This document shows positions 33,564 through 43,161 of a stretch of 64,000 nucleotides of DNA, one piece after another (position 1 is the stretch's first letter; the number at the start of each line of letters is the position of its first letter). A program made the position numbers and the translations under genes. The stretch is from Rhizobium sp. NXC24 (GTDB lineage: Bacteria > Pseudomonadota > Alphaproteobacteria > Rhizobiales > Rhizobiaceae): assembly GCF_002944315.1 (NCBI RefSeq), contig NZ_CP024311.1:410501-474500 (forward strand), in the 5' to 3' direction. A model generated the notes under the pieces. It saw only the letters and a program-made list of their open reading frames with translations, was not told the origin of the DNA and ran no database searches.

Positions 33564-34652
33564 ATGGGGTTCACGACATCGTCGGTTTCGGATGCCATTG
33601 CAGCGCTGGACGAACGCTCGAAGGAAATCTTCCGCCGTATCGTCGAAGGTTATCTTGAGAATGGCGAACCGCTCGGCTCGCGCAATCTTTCGCGCTTGCT
33701 GCCCATGTCCCTGTCGCCGGCCTCCGTGCGCAATGTCATGAGCGATCTGGAAGAGCTGGGGCTGATCTATTCGCCGCATATCAGCGCCGGTCGCCTGCCG
33801 ACGCAGCTCGGCCTGCGCTTCTTCGTCGATGCCTTCATGCAGGTCGGCGATCTCTCCGCGGAAGACCGCGCTACCATCGAACGCCAAGTGCGCGGCAGCA
33901 ATCGCGATCAGCCGATGGAATCGGTCATGACCGAGGCGAGCCGCATGCTTTCTGGTATTTCGCGCGGCGCCGGACTGGTGATCACCTCGAAGAGCGATCC
34001 GGTGCTGAAGCATGTCGAATTCATCCGCCTGGAGCCGACCAAGGCGCTCGCCGTGCTCGTCGGCGACCACGATCAGGTGGAGAACCGCATCATCGAATTG
34101 CCGGCCGGCGTTACGTCCTCGCAGCTCACGGAAGCGGCGAATTTCCTCAACGCCCACATGACCGGCCAGACTTTGCCGGAGCTGCGCCGTCAATTGCAGA
34201 CGTTGAAGGAGAGTGTGCGCCAGGAACTCGATATTCTGTCGCACGAGCTCGTCGAACGCGGGATCGCCGTCTGGTCCGGCGACGGGGATGACGGCAAGCC
34301 GACGCAGCTCATCGTGCGCGGCCGCGCCAATCTCTTGGCCGAAGTGGGCGGGGCTGAAGATCTGGACCGGCTACGCCTGCTGTTCGACGATCTCGAAAAG
34401 AAGGACAGCCTGATCGAGATTCTGAATCTTGCCGAAAGCGGGCCGGGCGTGCGCATCTTCATCGGCTCGGAAAACAAGCTCTTCTCGCTCTCCGGCTCCT
34501 CGCTGATCGTCGCGCCCTATCGCGATGACGACGACCGCATCGTCGGCGCCGTCGGCGTCATCGGCCCGACACGGCTGAACTATGCCCGCATCGTGCCGAT
34601 GGTGGACTATACCGCCCAATTGATTTCCAGGCTGTCGCGGCCAGGAATTTGA
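33564..34652 (+). CDS. hrcA: Heat-inducible transcription repressor HrcA
   Basis: This 362-residue repressor binds CIRCE elements upstream of groESL-type operons and is tuned by GroEL. It opens with a winged helix ([71 protein letters not shown]), followed by the GAF-like domain and a C-terminal [19 protein letters not shown] and [22 protein letters not shown]. The ATG at 33564 was preferred to an upstream TTG. It is divergent from rph, and grpE lies ~700 bp downstream after one minus-strand gene. Confidence 0.95.
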   Translation: MGFTTSSVSDAIAALDERSKEIFRRIVEGYLENGEPLGSRNLSRLLPMSLSPASVRNVMSDLEELGLIYSPHISAGRLPTQLGLRFFVDAFMQVGDLSAEDRATIERQVRGSNRDQPMESVMTEASRMLSGISRGAGLVITSKSDPVLKHVEFIRLEPTKALAVLVGDHDQVENRIIELPAGVTSSQLTEAANFLNAHMTGQTLPELRRQLQTLKESVRQELDILSHELVERGIAVWSGDGDDGKPTQLIVRGRANLLAEVGGAEDLDRLRLLFDDLEKKDSLIEILNLAESGPGVRIFIGSENKLFSLSGSSLIVAPYRDDDDRIVGAVGVIGPTRLNYARIVPMVDYTAQLISRLSRPGI

Positions 34653-34699
34653 CGAAAGCCTCTGGAGAGCGGGCGCCCATTCGAACGCGCAAAGAGCGT

Positions 34700-35134
34700 T
34701 TAATCGGGTAGCAGGGTTCCCGATCCGCCCATCTCCGCCGGCATGTCCTTCTGCTTCGGCAGGCCGTCCCTCAGGTGCAGCACGGTGTTTTCATAATTGA
34801 CATGAAGCATCGGCTGAAAATCGAGGGTTGGAATGATGGCGGCGTAGACATCGGTCACGCCCCATAAAGGATGTTCGGTCAACAGATGCCCGCCGCAAAT
34901 CTTGCACCATTTGCGCACGCTCTTTTCGCTTCGCTGGTAGCTGCCGATGTGGTCGGCGCCCTTGGTGACATGCACGGCTTCCGGCGGCCAGAGCGAAAAG
35001 GCGTTGACCGGCCCCGCCGACCACTCCCGGCAGGAGTCGCAATGGCAATAACCCATTGCCGCCGGCTCACCACTGACCGTGATTTCCACTGCGCCGCAGA
35101 AACATTTACCCGAATGGGACTTGCTGCTGGACAT
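34700..35134 (-). CDS. GFA-family zinc protein
   Basis: This 144-residue Gfa/CENP-V fold protein has zinc-binding pairs GKCFCGAVEITV near residue 9, YCHCDSCREWSAGPVNAF near residue 29 and KWCKICGGHLLTEHP near residue 75. It shares this architecture with the protein at 10375-10788 but the two sequences are clearly different. It is inserted, on the opposite strand, between hrcA and grpE. The function is unknown; glutathione-adduct metabolism is the family suggestion. Confidence 0.87.
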   Translation of the reverse strand: MSSSKSHSGKCFCGAVEITVSGEPAAMGYCHCDSCREWSAGPVNAFSLWPPEAVHVTKGADHIGSYQRSEKSVRKWCKICGGHLLTEHPLWGVTDVYAAIIPTLDFQPMLHVNYENTVLHLRDGLPKQKDMPAEMGGSGTLLPD

Positions 35135-35355
35135 GGACGATACCTCATGTCGTGTTGAAACGGCCCAGACTATACCGGGAAAGGGTCTTCGATAGTAGAA
35201 GCCCCAACGGGGGAGGCTCTCTCACCCGATTGGTATCCGGGCAAATATGAACGGATTGCCGGGAAATGCCTGTTCTTCACGACAAAGCCTTGATTTTTTC
35301 CGGCCAAACCTCGATATCGGGCACATCAAAAAGACAAAGCAATTCGGAGACCGTC

Positions 35356-35997
35356 ATGACCGACGAAACAACGAAAACCGGACCTGACGCCACGGCGACT
35401 GATAATCCCGCGGGCTTTGCGCAGGAGGCTGCGGAAGCCGCGGATGCGGCCCAGCCTTCGCAGCCGGATCCGGTCGAGCTGCTTAGGGCCGAAAATAGCG
35501 ATCTGCGCGACCGCTATCTGCGCCTTGCCGCCGAGATGGACAATTTGCGCCGTCGCACCGAGCGTGACGTCAAGGACGCCAAGTCCTATTCCGTCGCCAG
35601 CTTCGCCCGCGACATGCTTGCCGTGTCGGATAATCTGCGCCGCACGCTGGAAGCCATTCCGGCGGAAGCCCTCGCCGAAGCCGATGCTGGCCTGAAGACG
35701 CTGATCGAAGGCGTGGAGATGACCGAGCGCTCTATGCTGTCGGCCTTGGAGCGCCACGGTGTCCGCCAGATCGAGCCGGTCGGCCAGAAGTTCGATCCCA
35801 ACTTCCATCAGGCGATGTTCGAGGTGCCGAACACCGAAGTGCCGAACAATACGGTCGTTCAGGTGGTGCAGGCCGGCTTCGTCATCGGCGAGCGCGTTCT
35901 GCGCCCAGCTATGGTCGGCGTCGCCAAGGGCGGCCCGAAGGTTGCCGAGATTTCCGAGCCGGGCGCCAACAGCCCGTTCGATGAAAAAGACGCTTGA
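35356..35997 (+). CDS. grpE: Nucleotide exchange factor GrpE
   Basis: This 213-residue DnaK cochaperone speeds ADP release. A low-complexity acidic N-terminal ~50 residues ([17 protein letters not shown]) is followed by a long coiled coil ([40 protein letters not shown] sequence) and the C-terminal beta-domain with [30 protein letters not shown] and [19 protein letters not shown], which is diagnostic. The start at 35356 has a CGGAGA site. The gene is followed by a strong terminator. Confidence 0.96.
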   Translation: MTDETTKTGPDATATDNPAGFAQEAAEAADAAQPSQPDPVELLRAENSDLRDRYLRLAAEMDNLRRRTERDVKDAKSYSVASFARDMLAVSDNLRRTLEAIPAEALAEADAGLKTLIEGVEMTERSMLSALERHGVRQIEPVGQKFDPNFHQAMFEVPNTEVPNNTVVQVVQAGFVIGERVLRPAMVGVAKGGPKVAEISEPGANSPFDEKDA

Positions 35998-36017
35998 TCT
36001 TTAAGTCGTCTGTAAAG

Positions 36018-36058
36018 AAGAAGAGCCGGATGACGAGGTCATCCGGCTCTTCTTTTTT
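36018..36058. terminator. Strong, probably bidirectional terminator after grpE
   Basis: A long perfect stem AAGAGCCGGATGAC / GTCATCCGGCTCTT with a three-base loop is followed by CTTTTTT on the plus strand and preceded by an A-rich run. The position between the convergent grpE and ptsN genes suits termination from both sides. Confidence 0.92.
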
Positions 36059-36082
36059 CCGCGTTAAAATTCGAGTCGCTCC

Positions 36083-36547
36083 TCAGGCAGCGTTGGACGC
36101 CTGCTCCTCGTTGAGGAAGGCGTAGATCGCCGAGGCGGATTCGGTGGCGCGCAGCTTGGCGACGAGATCCTGGTCGCGCAGCACGCGGGCAATGCGCGAC
36201 AGCGCTTTCAGATGGTCGGCGCCGGCACCCTCGGGGGCAAGCAGTAGGAAGACGAGGTCGACGGGCTGGTCGTCCAGCGCCTCAAAATCGACGGGCGCTT
36301 CCAGGCGCGCAAAAATACCGATGATGGATTTGATGCTGATGAGCTTGCCGTGCGGAATGGCGATGCCGTTGCCGACGCCGGTGGAGCCCAGACGCTCCCG
36401 CTGCAGCACGACGTCGAAAATCTCGCGCTCGGGCAGTCCGGTTATTTTGGAGGCTTTGGCTGCCAGCTCCTGAAGCAGTTGTTTTTTGGAATTTGCCCTC
36501 AAGGCGGGGATGATCGCATCTTGGTGCAGCAAATCTGCCAATGCCAT
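36083..36547 (-). CDS. ptsN: PTS IIA-like nitrogen regulatory protein
   Basis: This 154-residue EIIA-Ntr protein accepts phosphate from NPr and regulates nitrogen, potassium and phosphate responses. The phosphorylated histidine is in the motif STGVGNGIAIPHGKLISI near residue 66. It starts ALADLLHQDAIIPALRANSKKQLLQELAAKA and ends with typical LRDQDLVAKLRATESASAIYAFLNEEQA. The gene follows hpf and rpoN on the same strand, the conserved rpoN-hpf-ptsN order of proteobacteria. Confidence 0.95.
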   Translation of the reverse strand: MALADLLHQDAIIPALRANSKKQLLQELAAKASKITGLPEREIFDVVLQRERLGSTGVGNGIAIPHGKLISIKSIIGIFARLEAPVDFEALDDQPVDLVFLLLAPEGAGADHLKALSRIARVLRDQDLVAKLRATESASAIYAFLNEEQASNAA

Positions 36548-36635
36548 TCTCTTTATCCTTCGTGTGGCAGAGATCCGATGACGGAGGAGCGGCGGCCGGC
36601 AGACACTGCGCGGGGCCGTCGCTCATCTTCTTTTC

Positions 36636-37211
36636 TCAGCCCTTGATATTGGCTGCGTCGATCCAGCCAATGTTGCCGTCCTGACGACGGTAAACGATAT
36701 TCAGATGTTCCTTGCCGGGGCTGCGGAAAAGCAGCAACGGCTCGTCGGTCATGTCGAGCGCCATCACGGCGGTCGCGACGGACATGGTCTTCAGTTGTTT
36801 CGTGCTTTCGGCGACGATCGCCGGCGCGAAATCTGCAGGGATTTCATCCTCGTCGTCCGGAACACCGTCCATGACGGTATAGGCGACTTCGGCGAGGCCA
36901 TTCGTGTGGTTGCCGGCCTGGTGATCCTTGAGCTTGCGTTTGTAGCGGCGCAGGCGCTTTTCGATGCGCTCGGATGCCGCGTCGAAGGCCAATTGCGGGT
37001 CCATCGCCTCTCCGGCGGCGTGCAGGACGACGCCACTGTCGAGATGAAGCTTGCAATCGGCTGCGAAGCGGGAACTGGATTTCTGTACCGTCACTTGGCC
37101 CGAATACCCCCCGTCGAAGTATTTCGTAACGGCCATACCGATCTGGTCTTCAATCCGTTGGCGGAAGGAGTCACCAATTTCCATATGTTTCCCGGAGACA
37201 CGCACACTCAT
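36636..37211 (-). CDS. hpf: Ribosome hibernation promoting factor, long form
   Basis: This 191-residue protein has an N-terminal RaiA/HPF domain (MSVRVSGKHMEIGDSFRQRI to about residue 105) and a C-terminal dimerisation domain near residues 130-190 (LDMTDEPLLLFRSPGKEHLNIVYRRQDGNIGWIDAANI), so it belongs to the long HPF form that makes 100S ribosome dimers alone. It is encoded between rpoN and ptsN, 88 bp before ptsN. Confidence 0.93.
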   Translation of the reverse strand: MSVRVSGKHMEIGDSFRQRIEDQIGMAVTKYFDGGYSGQVTVQKSSSRFAADCKLHLDSGVVLHAAGEAMDPQLAFDAASERIEKRLRRYKRKLKDHQAGNHTNGLAEVAYTVMDGVPDDEDEIPADFAPAIVAESTKQLKTMSVATAVMALDMTDEPLLLFRSPGKEHLNIVYRRQDGNIGWIDAANIKG

Positions 37212-37460
37212 GGAGTTTCCCTTCTTGTAGCGGTTATTGGGCGCGCCAGTTTACGCCAAGCCTCAAGCTCATCCAAGCACTTCACGCAGTCAAAGACAAA
37301 TTGCGTTTGTCAGGCGCCCTGGGGATGGTGGGGATAAGTTCATGGCAGTGATGTCCTGCAACGATTGCGGCGGGCTTCTAGCTCCGCCACATCGGAAAGT
37401 CAACTGAATCTTAAGGATCCGTTAGCGGATTCGCAGTCTGCGGTTGAACCTGGGCAATTG

Positions 37461-39020
37461 CTAGAAGCTGGCGACTTTTGCCAGTGCACGCTTCTCCCGG
37501 CGGCGCTGTACCGAGGAGGGGATGTTCATCGCCTCGCGGTATTTTGCAACCGTACGGCGAGCAAGCTCGATGCCGCCCTTCTTTAGCGTATCGACGATAT
37601 CGTCATCGGAGAGCACCGCGTCCGGGCTCTCATGCGAGATCAGCAGACGGATCTTGTGACGCACGGCTTCGGCCGAATGGCTGTCGCCGCCCTCGACGGC
37701 ACTGATCGAGACGGTGAAGAAATATTTTAGCTCGAACAGGCCGCGCGGCGTCAGCATGTATTTGTTCGAGGTCACGCGGCTGACGGTCGACTCATGCATC
37801 TTGATGGCATCCGCCACGGTCTTCAGATTGAGCGGCCGCAAATGGTCGACGCCGTGCACGAGGAAAGCATCCTGCTGCCGGACGATCTCGCTCGCGACCT
37901 TCATGATCGTCTTGGCACGCTGATCGAGGCTGCGCGTCAGCCAATTGGCATTCTGCAGGCATTCCGAAAGGAAGGCGTGATCCTGGCTCGTCTTGGAGAC
38001 GGAGGCGAAATAGGACTGGCTGACCAGGACGCGCGGCAGCGTATCGGGATTGAGCTCCACCAGCCAGCTTCCGTCGGAGGCCGGGCGCACCACGATATCG
38101 GGCATGATGGCCTCGGATATGCCGGTCTCGAAGCCGCTGCCAGGTTTCGGGTTCAACTGGCGGATCTCTGCCATCATGTCGAGCAGATCTTCCTCATCGA
38201 CGCCGCAGAGCCGTTTCAACGTCGCGAAATCGCGCCGGGCGAGAAGCTCGAGGTTCTGGATCAGCCGTTCCATGGCCGGATCGAAACGATCCTTCTGGCG
38301 AAGCTGGATCGCCAGGCATTCGCTGAGAGAACGGGCAAAGACGCCGGGAGGGTCGAGCAACTGCAATGTGCCGAGCACGCGCTCGACGTCCGCAACGGTG
38401 GCGCCGAGGCGCTCCGCTGCTTCGCTCAAATCGGCCTGCAGATAGCCGGCATCGTCGAGCTGATCGACGAGGTACTGCGCGATCAGCCGGTCGGCCATGC
38501 TGGGCAGGGAAAAGGGGATCTGTTCGTTCAGGTGGTCGCGCAGGGAAACTTGGCCGGCGACGAAATCGTCGAGATCGTAGCTTTCACCGGCTTCGCCGCC
38601 GGGCATCGACTTCCACTGGCTGAGCAGTTCCGGCGCATCCGCACGCTGCGGGCTGCCGTCGTCGGGAAAGACATTGCTGAAATTGGTATCGAGCTCGTCG
38701 CTCAGCCGGTCGGCATGGCCGGTATTTTCGCTCTCGTACCAGTCGCTGGCGAGATCGCCGCTGTTGCGCTCGAAACCGTCATCGCCCTGGCTTTCCTCCG
38801 CCGCGTCGAACCTGTCGTCCTTCGCCTCGCGATCACCGCTGCTGCCTATATCCTCGTCATTTGACGTAAATTCGAGCAGCGGATTCTTCTCGACTTCCTG
38901 GGCGATGAATTGGGTGAGTTCAAAATGCGTCATCTGCAGCAACTGGATGGATTGCATCAGTTGCGGTGTCATCACCAGGCTTTGGCTTTGGCGCAGGAAA
39001 AGATTGGCCGATAATGCCAT
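37461..39020 (-). CDS. rpoN: RNA polymerase sigma-54 factor
   Basis: This 519-residue sigma factor serves nitrogen fixation, nitrogen assimilation and dicarboxylate transport promoters. The glutamine-rich region I (LRQSQSLVMTPQLMQSIQLLQM, then FELTQFIAQEVEKNPLLEF) is followed by an acidic region II, a core-binding domain with LLDPPGVFARSLSECLAIQL, and the DNA-binding HTH with HESTVSRVTSNKYM. The C-terminal RpoN box is ARRTVAKYRE near residue 490. Acidic region II contains the expected deletion-prone low-complexity stretch. It lies 195 bp downstream of lptB on the same strand, as in other alphaproteobacteria. Confidence 0.97.
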   Translation of the reverse strand: MALSANLFLRQSQSLVMTPQLMQSIQLLQMTHFELTQFIAQEVEKNPLLEFTSNDEDIGSSGDREAKDDRFDAAEESQGDDGFERNSGDLASDWYESENTGHADRLSDELDTNFSNVFPDDGSPQRADAPELLSQWKSMPGGEAGESYDLDDFVAGQVSLRDHLNEQIPFSLPSMADRLIAQYLVDQLDDAGYLQADLSEAAERLGATVADVERVLGTLQLLDPPGVFARSLSECLAIQLRQKDRFDPAMERLIQNLELLARRDFATLKRLCGVDEEDLLDMMAEIRQLNPKPGSGFETGISEAIMPDIVVRPASDGSWLVELNPDTLPRVLVSQSYFASVSKTSQDHAFLSECLQNANWLTRSLDQRAKTIMKVASEIVRQQDAFLVHGVDHLRPLNLKTVADAIKMHESTVSRVTSNKYMLTPRGLFELKYFFTVSISAVEGGDSHSAEAVRHKIRLLISHESPDAVLSDDDIVDTLKKGGIELARRTVAKYREAMNIPSSVQRRREKRALAKVASF

Positions 39021-39214
39021 GGCGGACGCGAGACTCCCCTTGATCTCTTCGGGAATCTGCGTTCTTCGCTCAAAAAAATCCGCAAAATTCCAACTGGCCC
39101 AAAAATTGCTTTTTTATTGGGTTTGGTCAAGCGGAACCGTGATGGGATGGTGAATTTCCGGAGCGCTACGCCCTGTGGTAAGGCATAGAAGCGCCCCGGT
39201 TCAACCTAAGCTGT

Positions 39215-40027
39215 TTAAAGGCTGAAATTGTCGCCGAGATAGAGTTTGCGCACTTCCGGATTGCTGACGATGTCATTGGCCCTGCCATGGGTCAGCACTT
39301 CGCCGGCATGGATGATATAGGCGCGATCGATCAGGCCGAGCGTCTCACGGACGTTGTGGTCGGTGATCAGCACGCCGATGCCGCGCGCCGTCAGGTGGTG
39401 CACGAGATTCTGAATGTCGGCGACCGAGATCGGGTCGACGCCGGCAAAGGGCTCGTCGAGCAGCATGAAGGTCGGGTCGGTTGCCAGTGCGCGGGCAATT
39501 TCCAGGCGCCGCCGCTCACCGCCGGAGAGGGCGATCGCCGGCACCGTGCGCAGATTGCGGATGTGGAATTCCTCCAGCAACTCGTCGATCTTGCGCTCCC
39601 GCTTCTTCTTGTCCTTTTCATGGACTTCGAGAACGGCGCGGATGTTTTCTTCCACCGTCAGGCCACGAAAGATCGAGGCTTCCTGCGGCAGATAGCCGAC
39701 GCCCAGGCGAGCGCGACGATACATCGGCATCGAGGTGACATTGTTGCCATCGATCTCGATCGTGCCTTCATCGACCGGCACCAGGCCGGTGATCATGTAG
39801 AAGCATGTCGTCTTGCCGGCACCGTTCGGTCCAAGCAGGCCGACGGCCTCGCCGCGCCGCACGACCAGCGAGACGCCGTTGACGACGCGCCGCGTGCGGT
39901 AGGTTTTGGTGAGGCCGCGCGCGATCAGGGTGCCCTGATAACGCGCTTTGTCTCCGGCCGCCGTGCTGGATGCCGCAGTGCTCGATCCGGACGCGCCGGG
40001 CAAGGTGGGTGTGGTCGATATCGTCAC
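39215..40027 (-). CDS. lptB: LPS export ABC transporter ATPase LptB
   Basis: This 270-residue ATPase powers lipopolysaccharide extraction from the inner membrane. Walker A is GLLGPNGAGKTTCFYM near residue 70, the signature LSGGERRRLEIARALATDP near residue 170, Walker B FMLLDEPFAGVDPIS, and the H-loop LITDHNVRETL. About 30 extra Ser/Thr/Ala-rich residues precede the usual start (LIARGLTKTYRTRRVVNGV). The start was placed at the GTG 40027, 14 bp after the lptA stop, because longer frames run into lptA; a later start is possible. Confidence 0.93.
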   Translation of the reverse strand: MTISTTPTLPGASGSSTAASSTAAGDKARYQGTLIARGLTKTYRTRRVVNGVSLVVRRGEAVGLLGPNGAGKTTCFYMITGLVPVDEGTIEIDGNNVTSMPMYRRARLGVGYLPQEASIFRGLTVEENIRAVLEVHEKDKKKRERKIDELLEEFHIRNLRTVPAIALSGGERRRLEIARALATDPTFMLLDEPFAGVDPISVADIQNLVHHLTARGIGVLITDHNVRETLGLIDRAYIIHAGEVLTHGRANDIVSNPEVRKLYLGDNFSL

Positions 40028-40040
40028 GAGAAGACCGGGA

Positions 40041-40703
40041 TCAGTTCTTTTTTTGCTGTTGCTGCTGCACTTGCTGCGATTTCGGATCGAGCTGAATCTG
40101 GACGCGACCCCCGCAGGCATCCAGTTGCGCTTCACCCGTGGCCATATGCACGGTGAGCTGACAGCCGGTGAACACGTTCGGCCCGTCGGTCAGCACGACC
40201 TTCTGGCCCTTGAGAATGGCAAGCTGGTTGGCCATGTCGAAAGAGCCGTCATCCGCCGTCGCCGTCTGCGTGCCGGACACGAGATAGACCTTGTCGGTGA
40301 CCAGAATGTGGTCGATGTCGGCGTCGCCCGAGACCAGCGACTGGTTTTGCTGCTTGGCGGCGTTTGCGACCGGATTTTCCGTTGCCGGCTTGGCATTGGC
40401 GTCGGCAGGCTGCTTCTTCTTGTAGAAGACCGTCATCTTGCCGGCCTGCATCGTCGTGGTGCCCTGGACGACCTTGACGTTGCCGGTGAACACTGCCTGG
40501 CTTTCCGCGTCGTGGATTTCCAGCTTGTCGCTTTCGATCTGGATCGGCTGATCCTTGGAAAGCTTCAGGCCGGGCATGTTGCTTGTCGTTGCCTGGGCGC
40601 CGACTTCCGTCGCCGCAAAAATCGCAAGTGCGCTGAAGGCGCAGAAGAGGCCGGCCTTGCGCAGGCCAGAGTTGAAAAGAGAATGACGCCAATCGTTTGT
40701 CAT
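40041..40703 (-). CDS. lptA: LPS transport periplasmic protein LptA (OstA-like)
   Basis: This 220-residue protein has an N-terminal signal sequence (GLFCAFSALAIFAATEVGAQA) followed by an OstA domain containing KLEIHDAESQAVFTGNVKVVQGTTTMQAGKMTVFYKKK, typical of the beta-jellyroll bridge that carries LPS across the periplasm. The C-terminal tail is Gln/Lys-rich, consistent with solubility rather than folding. Its start overlaps the lptC stop (ATGA). The order lptC-lptA-lptB-rpoN is conserved. Confidence 0.93.
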   Translation of the reverse strand: MTNDWRHSLFNSGLRKAGLFCAFSALAIFAATEVGAQATTSNMPGLKLSKDQPIQIESDKLEIHDAESQAVFTGNVKVVQGTTTMQAGKMTVFYKKKQPADANAKPATENPVANAAKQQNQSLVSGDADIDHILVTDKVYLVSGTQTATADDGSFDMANQLAILKGQKVVLTDGPNVFTGCQLTVHMATGEAQLDACGGRVQIQLDPKSQQVQQQQQKKN

Positions 40704-41386
40704 GAACCGCCCGGCTGTTGGTCGCTAGCTGAATTATGGAGTGTGGCTGGTTCGATATGCATCTGAACCTGCCCGTCGAATACGATTACGCTCCCCTTAT
40801 CCGTCATCTTGAGCGACTGTGCAACAATCGACATGCCTCCTCTGTAGATTGCAACCTGGTCCTGGCTGGAGAGGTCACCCTTCTTCACGTCGAGGAAAGC
40901 TGTTTTGAATTCGGCGCGCAAACCGTTGTCCATCAGAATGGTAAAGGGTGCGGTGAGCTGCAGCGTGTCGGCCTGGCGGTCGAAATCCGCGCTTTGAGCC
41001 GTCACATGCGCGATCACCTGGTTGTTGACCGGCATGGAGGCCTTGATGGTCTTGAGGGTGATCATATTGGGATTCTTAATGTCCTGCAGCGCCTTCTCGG
41101 CGAGCATGGAGTAGTTGATACCGTCCTTGTTGCGGCCGGCAATGGCAGGGCGCTCCATCACGACCTTGCCATCTTCGATCCTCGCGCCTTCGATCTGAAT
41201 ACTCTCCGGCAGATATGCGCGCACGACCGAAACCGCGATGAAGATCAGCGAGACGATGAACGCAGCCAAGGGAAGCAGGATTTTCAGTCTTCTCACGCGC
41301 GCGGAATGAAAGATCGCGTCCTTATACGCGTTTCTTTCTAGCTCGGAGCCGATCGCCTGGCCGGAGGTCTCGATAGTATTGAGCAT
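40700..41386 (-). CDS. lptC: LPS export protein LptC
   Basis: This 228-residue single-pass inner-membrane protein has one hydrophobic segment near residues 38-55 (LPLAAFIVSLIFIAVSVV) preceded by basic residues, then a periplasmic LptC beta-fold with KVVMERPAIAGRNKDG and LKTIKASMPVNNQVIAHVTAQSADFDRQADTL. It joins LptBFG to LptA. It is the first gene of the lptC-lptA-lptB-rpoN group; the upstream gap to sppA holds two inverted repeats. Confidence 0.92.
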   Translation of the reverse strand: MLNTIETSGQAIGSELERNAYKDAIFHSARVRRLKILLPLAAFIVSLIFIAVSVVRAYLPESIQIEGARIEDGKVVMERPAIAGRNKDGINYSMLAEKALQDIKNPNMITLKTIKASMPVNNQVIAHVTAQSADFDRQADTLQLTAPFTILMDNGLRAEFKTAFLDVKKGDLSSQDQVAIYRGGMSIVAQSLKMTDKGSVIVFDGQVQMHIEPATLHNSASDQQPGGS

Positions 41387-41715
41387 GCAACAGGTCCGTC
41401 TTCTCTGATCCGGAAAAACACGTTCGAGTCATGCACAGACTGTGCCAACAAGCCTGGCAGATCGTTTCGCATTATTGCATTGGCTTGCCAATATGGATTT
41501 TTTTCTGCAACAAGCAATTTTAGCAAAAAAATATAATACGCAGCGGTTTCGTCCGATCGGTCATCGCCCTATCTGACGAAACGCCGCATGGAAAGCCTGG
41601 AGCACAATCTCGAAAATCGAGATGGATTTTCGCGAAGGATTATGCCCGTTTCATGGTGTTGGTCTATCCGGTTCGTTGTGTATCCAATTTATGACAAGGG
41701 GAGAGATAAGGCGTC
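41387..41715. other. Divergent intergenic region between lptC and sppA
   Basis: No gene is visible in these 329 bases. On the minus strand TTGCTT-N17-ATATTG upstream of lptC is a possible promoter. Two inverted repeats occur: GTTTCGTC (41546-41553) with GACGAAAC (41575-41582), and ATCTCGA-aaa-TCGAGAT (41607-41623). The second can form a tight hairpin in the sppA leader. They may be regulator sites, or incidental. Confidence 0.4.
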
Positions 41716-42672
41716 ATGGACAGTTCTGCAATCGCAGATCGGCGGCAATTGCGCCGCAAGCTCGGCTTCTGGCGCGTCGTCGCCGTCCTTCTCCTGGTGG
41801 CGCTCGGCTTTGCGCTTTATAGTTTCGCTGCGGGCGATTTGCCCGCCATACGCGGGCCGCAGATCGCCCGGGTCAAGATTTCCGGGCTTATCCAGGATGA
41901 CACCGAGCTTTTGGAGCGGCTGAAGAAGATCCAGGACAGTGATCAGGTCAAGGCGCTGATCGTCTCGATTTCTTCGACCGGCGGCACGACCTATGGCGGC
42001 GAACGCATCTTCAAGGCCATTCGTGCCGTTGCCGCGAAGAAGCCTGTGGTTTCCGATATCCGCACCGTTGCGGCGTCTGCAGGCTATATGATCGCCACGG
42101 CGGGTGATGATATTGTCGCCGGCGACACCTCGATCACCGGTTCGATCGGCGTCATCTTTCAGTATCCGCAGGCGAAAGACCTGCTCGACAAGCTCGGCCT
42201 TTCGCTGGACGAGATCAAGTCGGCGCCGCTGAAGGCCGAGCCGTCGCCATTCCATCCGGCGAGCGAAGAGGCCAAGGCTATGATCCGCAGCATGGTCATG
42301 GACAGCTATGGCTGGTTCGTCGATCTCGTCGCCGACCGCCGCAAATTGCCGCGCGAGGACGTGTTGAAGCTTGCGGACGGCAGCATCTTCACCGGCCGGC
42401 AGGCATTGCAGAACAAGCTGGTCGACACCCTCGGCGGCGAGGACGAAATCCGCGCCTATCTCGACACGCGCAAGGTCAAAAAGGACTTGCCGATCATCGA
42501 TTGGAAGGCACAGGACAAAACCTCATCCTTCTTTTGGCCGAGCGCCGCTTCCTGGTTGCTAAATCGTCTCGGTTATGATGATTTTGTGAAGGGAGAGGAT
42601 CTCCAGAAAATTATGACAGAGAAGTTGTTTCTTGACGGCCTGCTTTCTGTTTGGCAGGGTGCAGCCAATTGA
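41716..42672 (+). CDS. sppA: Signal peptide peptidase SppA, S49 family
   Basis: This 318-residue inner-membrane protease has an N-terminal anchor (VVAVLLLVALGFALYSFAAG near residue 22) and an S49 peptidase domain containing KALIVSISSTGGTTYGGERIF near residue 78, RTVAASAGYMIATAGDDIVAGDTSITGSIGVIFQY near residues 116-150 with the catalytic Ser, and DGSIFTGRQALQNKLVDTLGG near residue 220. Length is that of the short SppA form. It degrades cleaved signal peptides. The gene is followed by ihfB 27 bp downstream on the same strand, a conserved alphaproteobacterial pair. Confidence 0.94.
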   Translation: MDSSAIADRRQLRRKLGFWRVVAVLLLVALGFALYSFAAGDLPAIRGPQIARVKISGLIQDDTELLERLKKIQDSDQVKALIVSISSTGGTTYGGERIFKAIRAVAAKKPVVSDIRTVAASAGYMIATAGDDIVAGDTSITGSIGVIFQYPQAKDLLDKLGLSLDEIKSAPLKAEPSPFHPASEEAKAMIRSMVMDSYGWFVDLVADRRKLPREDVLKLADGSIFTGRQALQNKLVDTLGGEDEIRAYLDTRKVKKDLPIIDWKAQDKTSSFFWPSAASWLLNRLGYDDFVKGEDLQKIMTEKLFLDGLLSVWQGAAN

Positions 42673-42699
42673 TAAATCAATGATTTAAGGGGGCCAACC

Positions 42700-43005
42700 G
42701 TGATCAAGTCGGAATTGGTGCAGATTGTTGCGGCACGTAACCCACATCTTTACCACCGGGACGTCGAAAATATCGTCAATGCTGTCCTCGACGAGATCAC
42801 CGATGCGCTCGCTGCGGGAAACCGCGTTGAGCTTCGCGGCTTCGGCGCTTTCTCCGTCAAGAACCGGCCCTCGCGCTCCGGTCGTAACCCGCGCACGGGC
42901 GATACGGTGTTCGTCGAGGAAAAATGGGTTCCCTTTTTCAAGACGGGTAAGGAGCTACGCGAGCGCCTGAATCCTGGCGCCGGTGACGAAGAAGACGACA
43001 ATTAA
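42700..43005 (+). CDS. ihfB: Integration host factor beta subunit
   Basis: This 101-residue HU/IHF-type protein bends DNA as a heterodimer with IhfA. It starts [32 protein letters not shown] and contains [26 protein letters not shown], whose Arg-Pro arm intercalates in the minor groove. The tail is acidic. The start codon is GTG at 42700 with an AAGGGGG site, inferred because no ATG fits the family start. It is probably cotranscribed with sppA. Confidence 0.96.
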   Translation: MIKSELVQIVAARNPHLYHRDVENIVNAVLDEITDALAAGNRVELRGFGAFSVKNRPSRSGRNPRTGDTVFVEEKWVPFFKTGKELRERLNPGAGDEEDDN

Positions 43006-43161
43006 TCGTCGTTTTGACCAGTACTCTTCGCGAATGTTCCTGGTGGACATGATTGTGCCGTGACCGGGTGGCACTTGAACTCGGCCCGGTCTTTCTTATT
43101 CTGCGGCTATAGGCGATAGGAGTGCATGGCACGGATGCGCCTGGACAAAGGAGCGTTCGCA

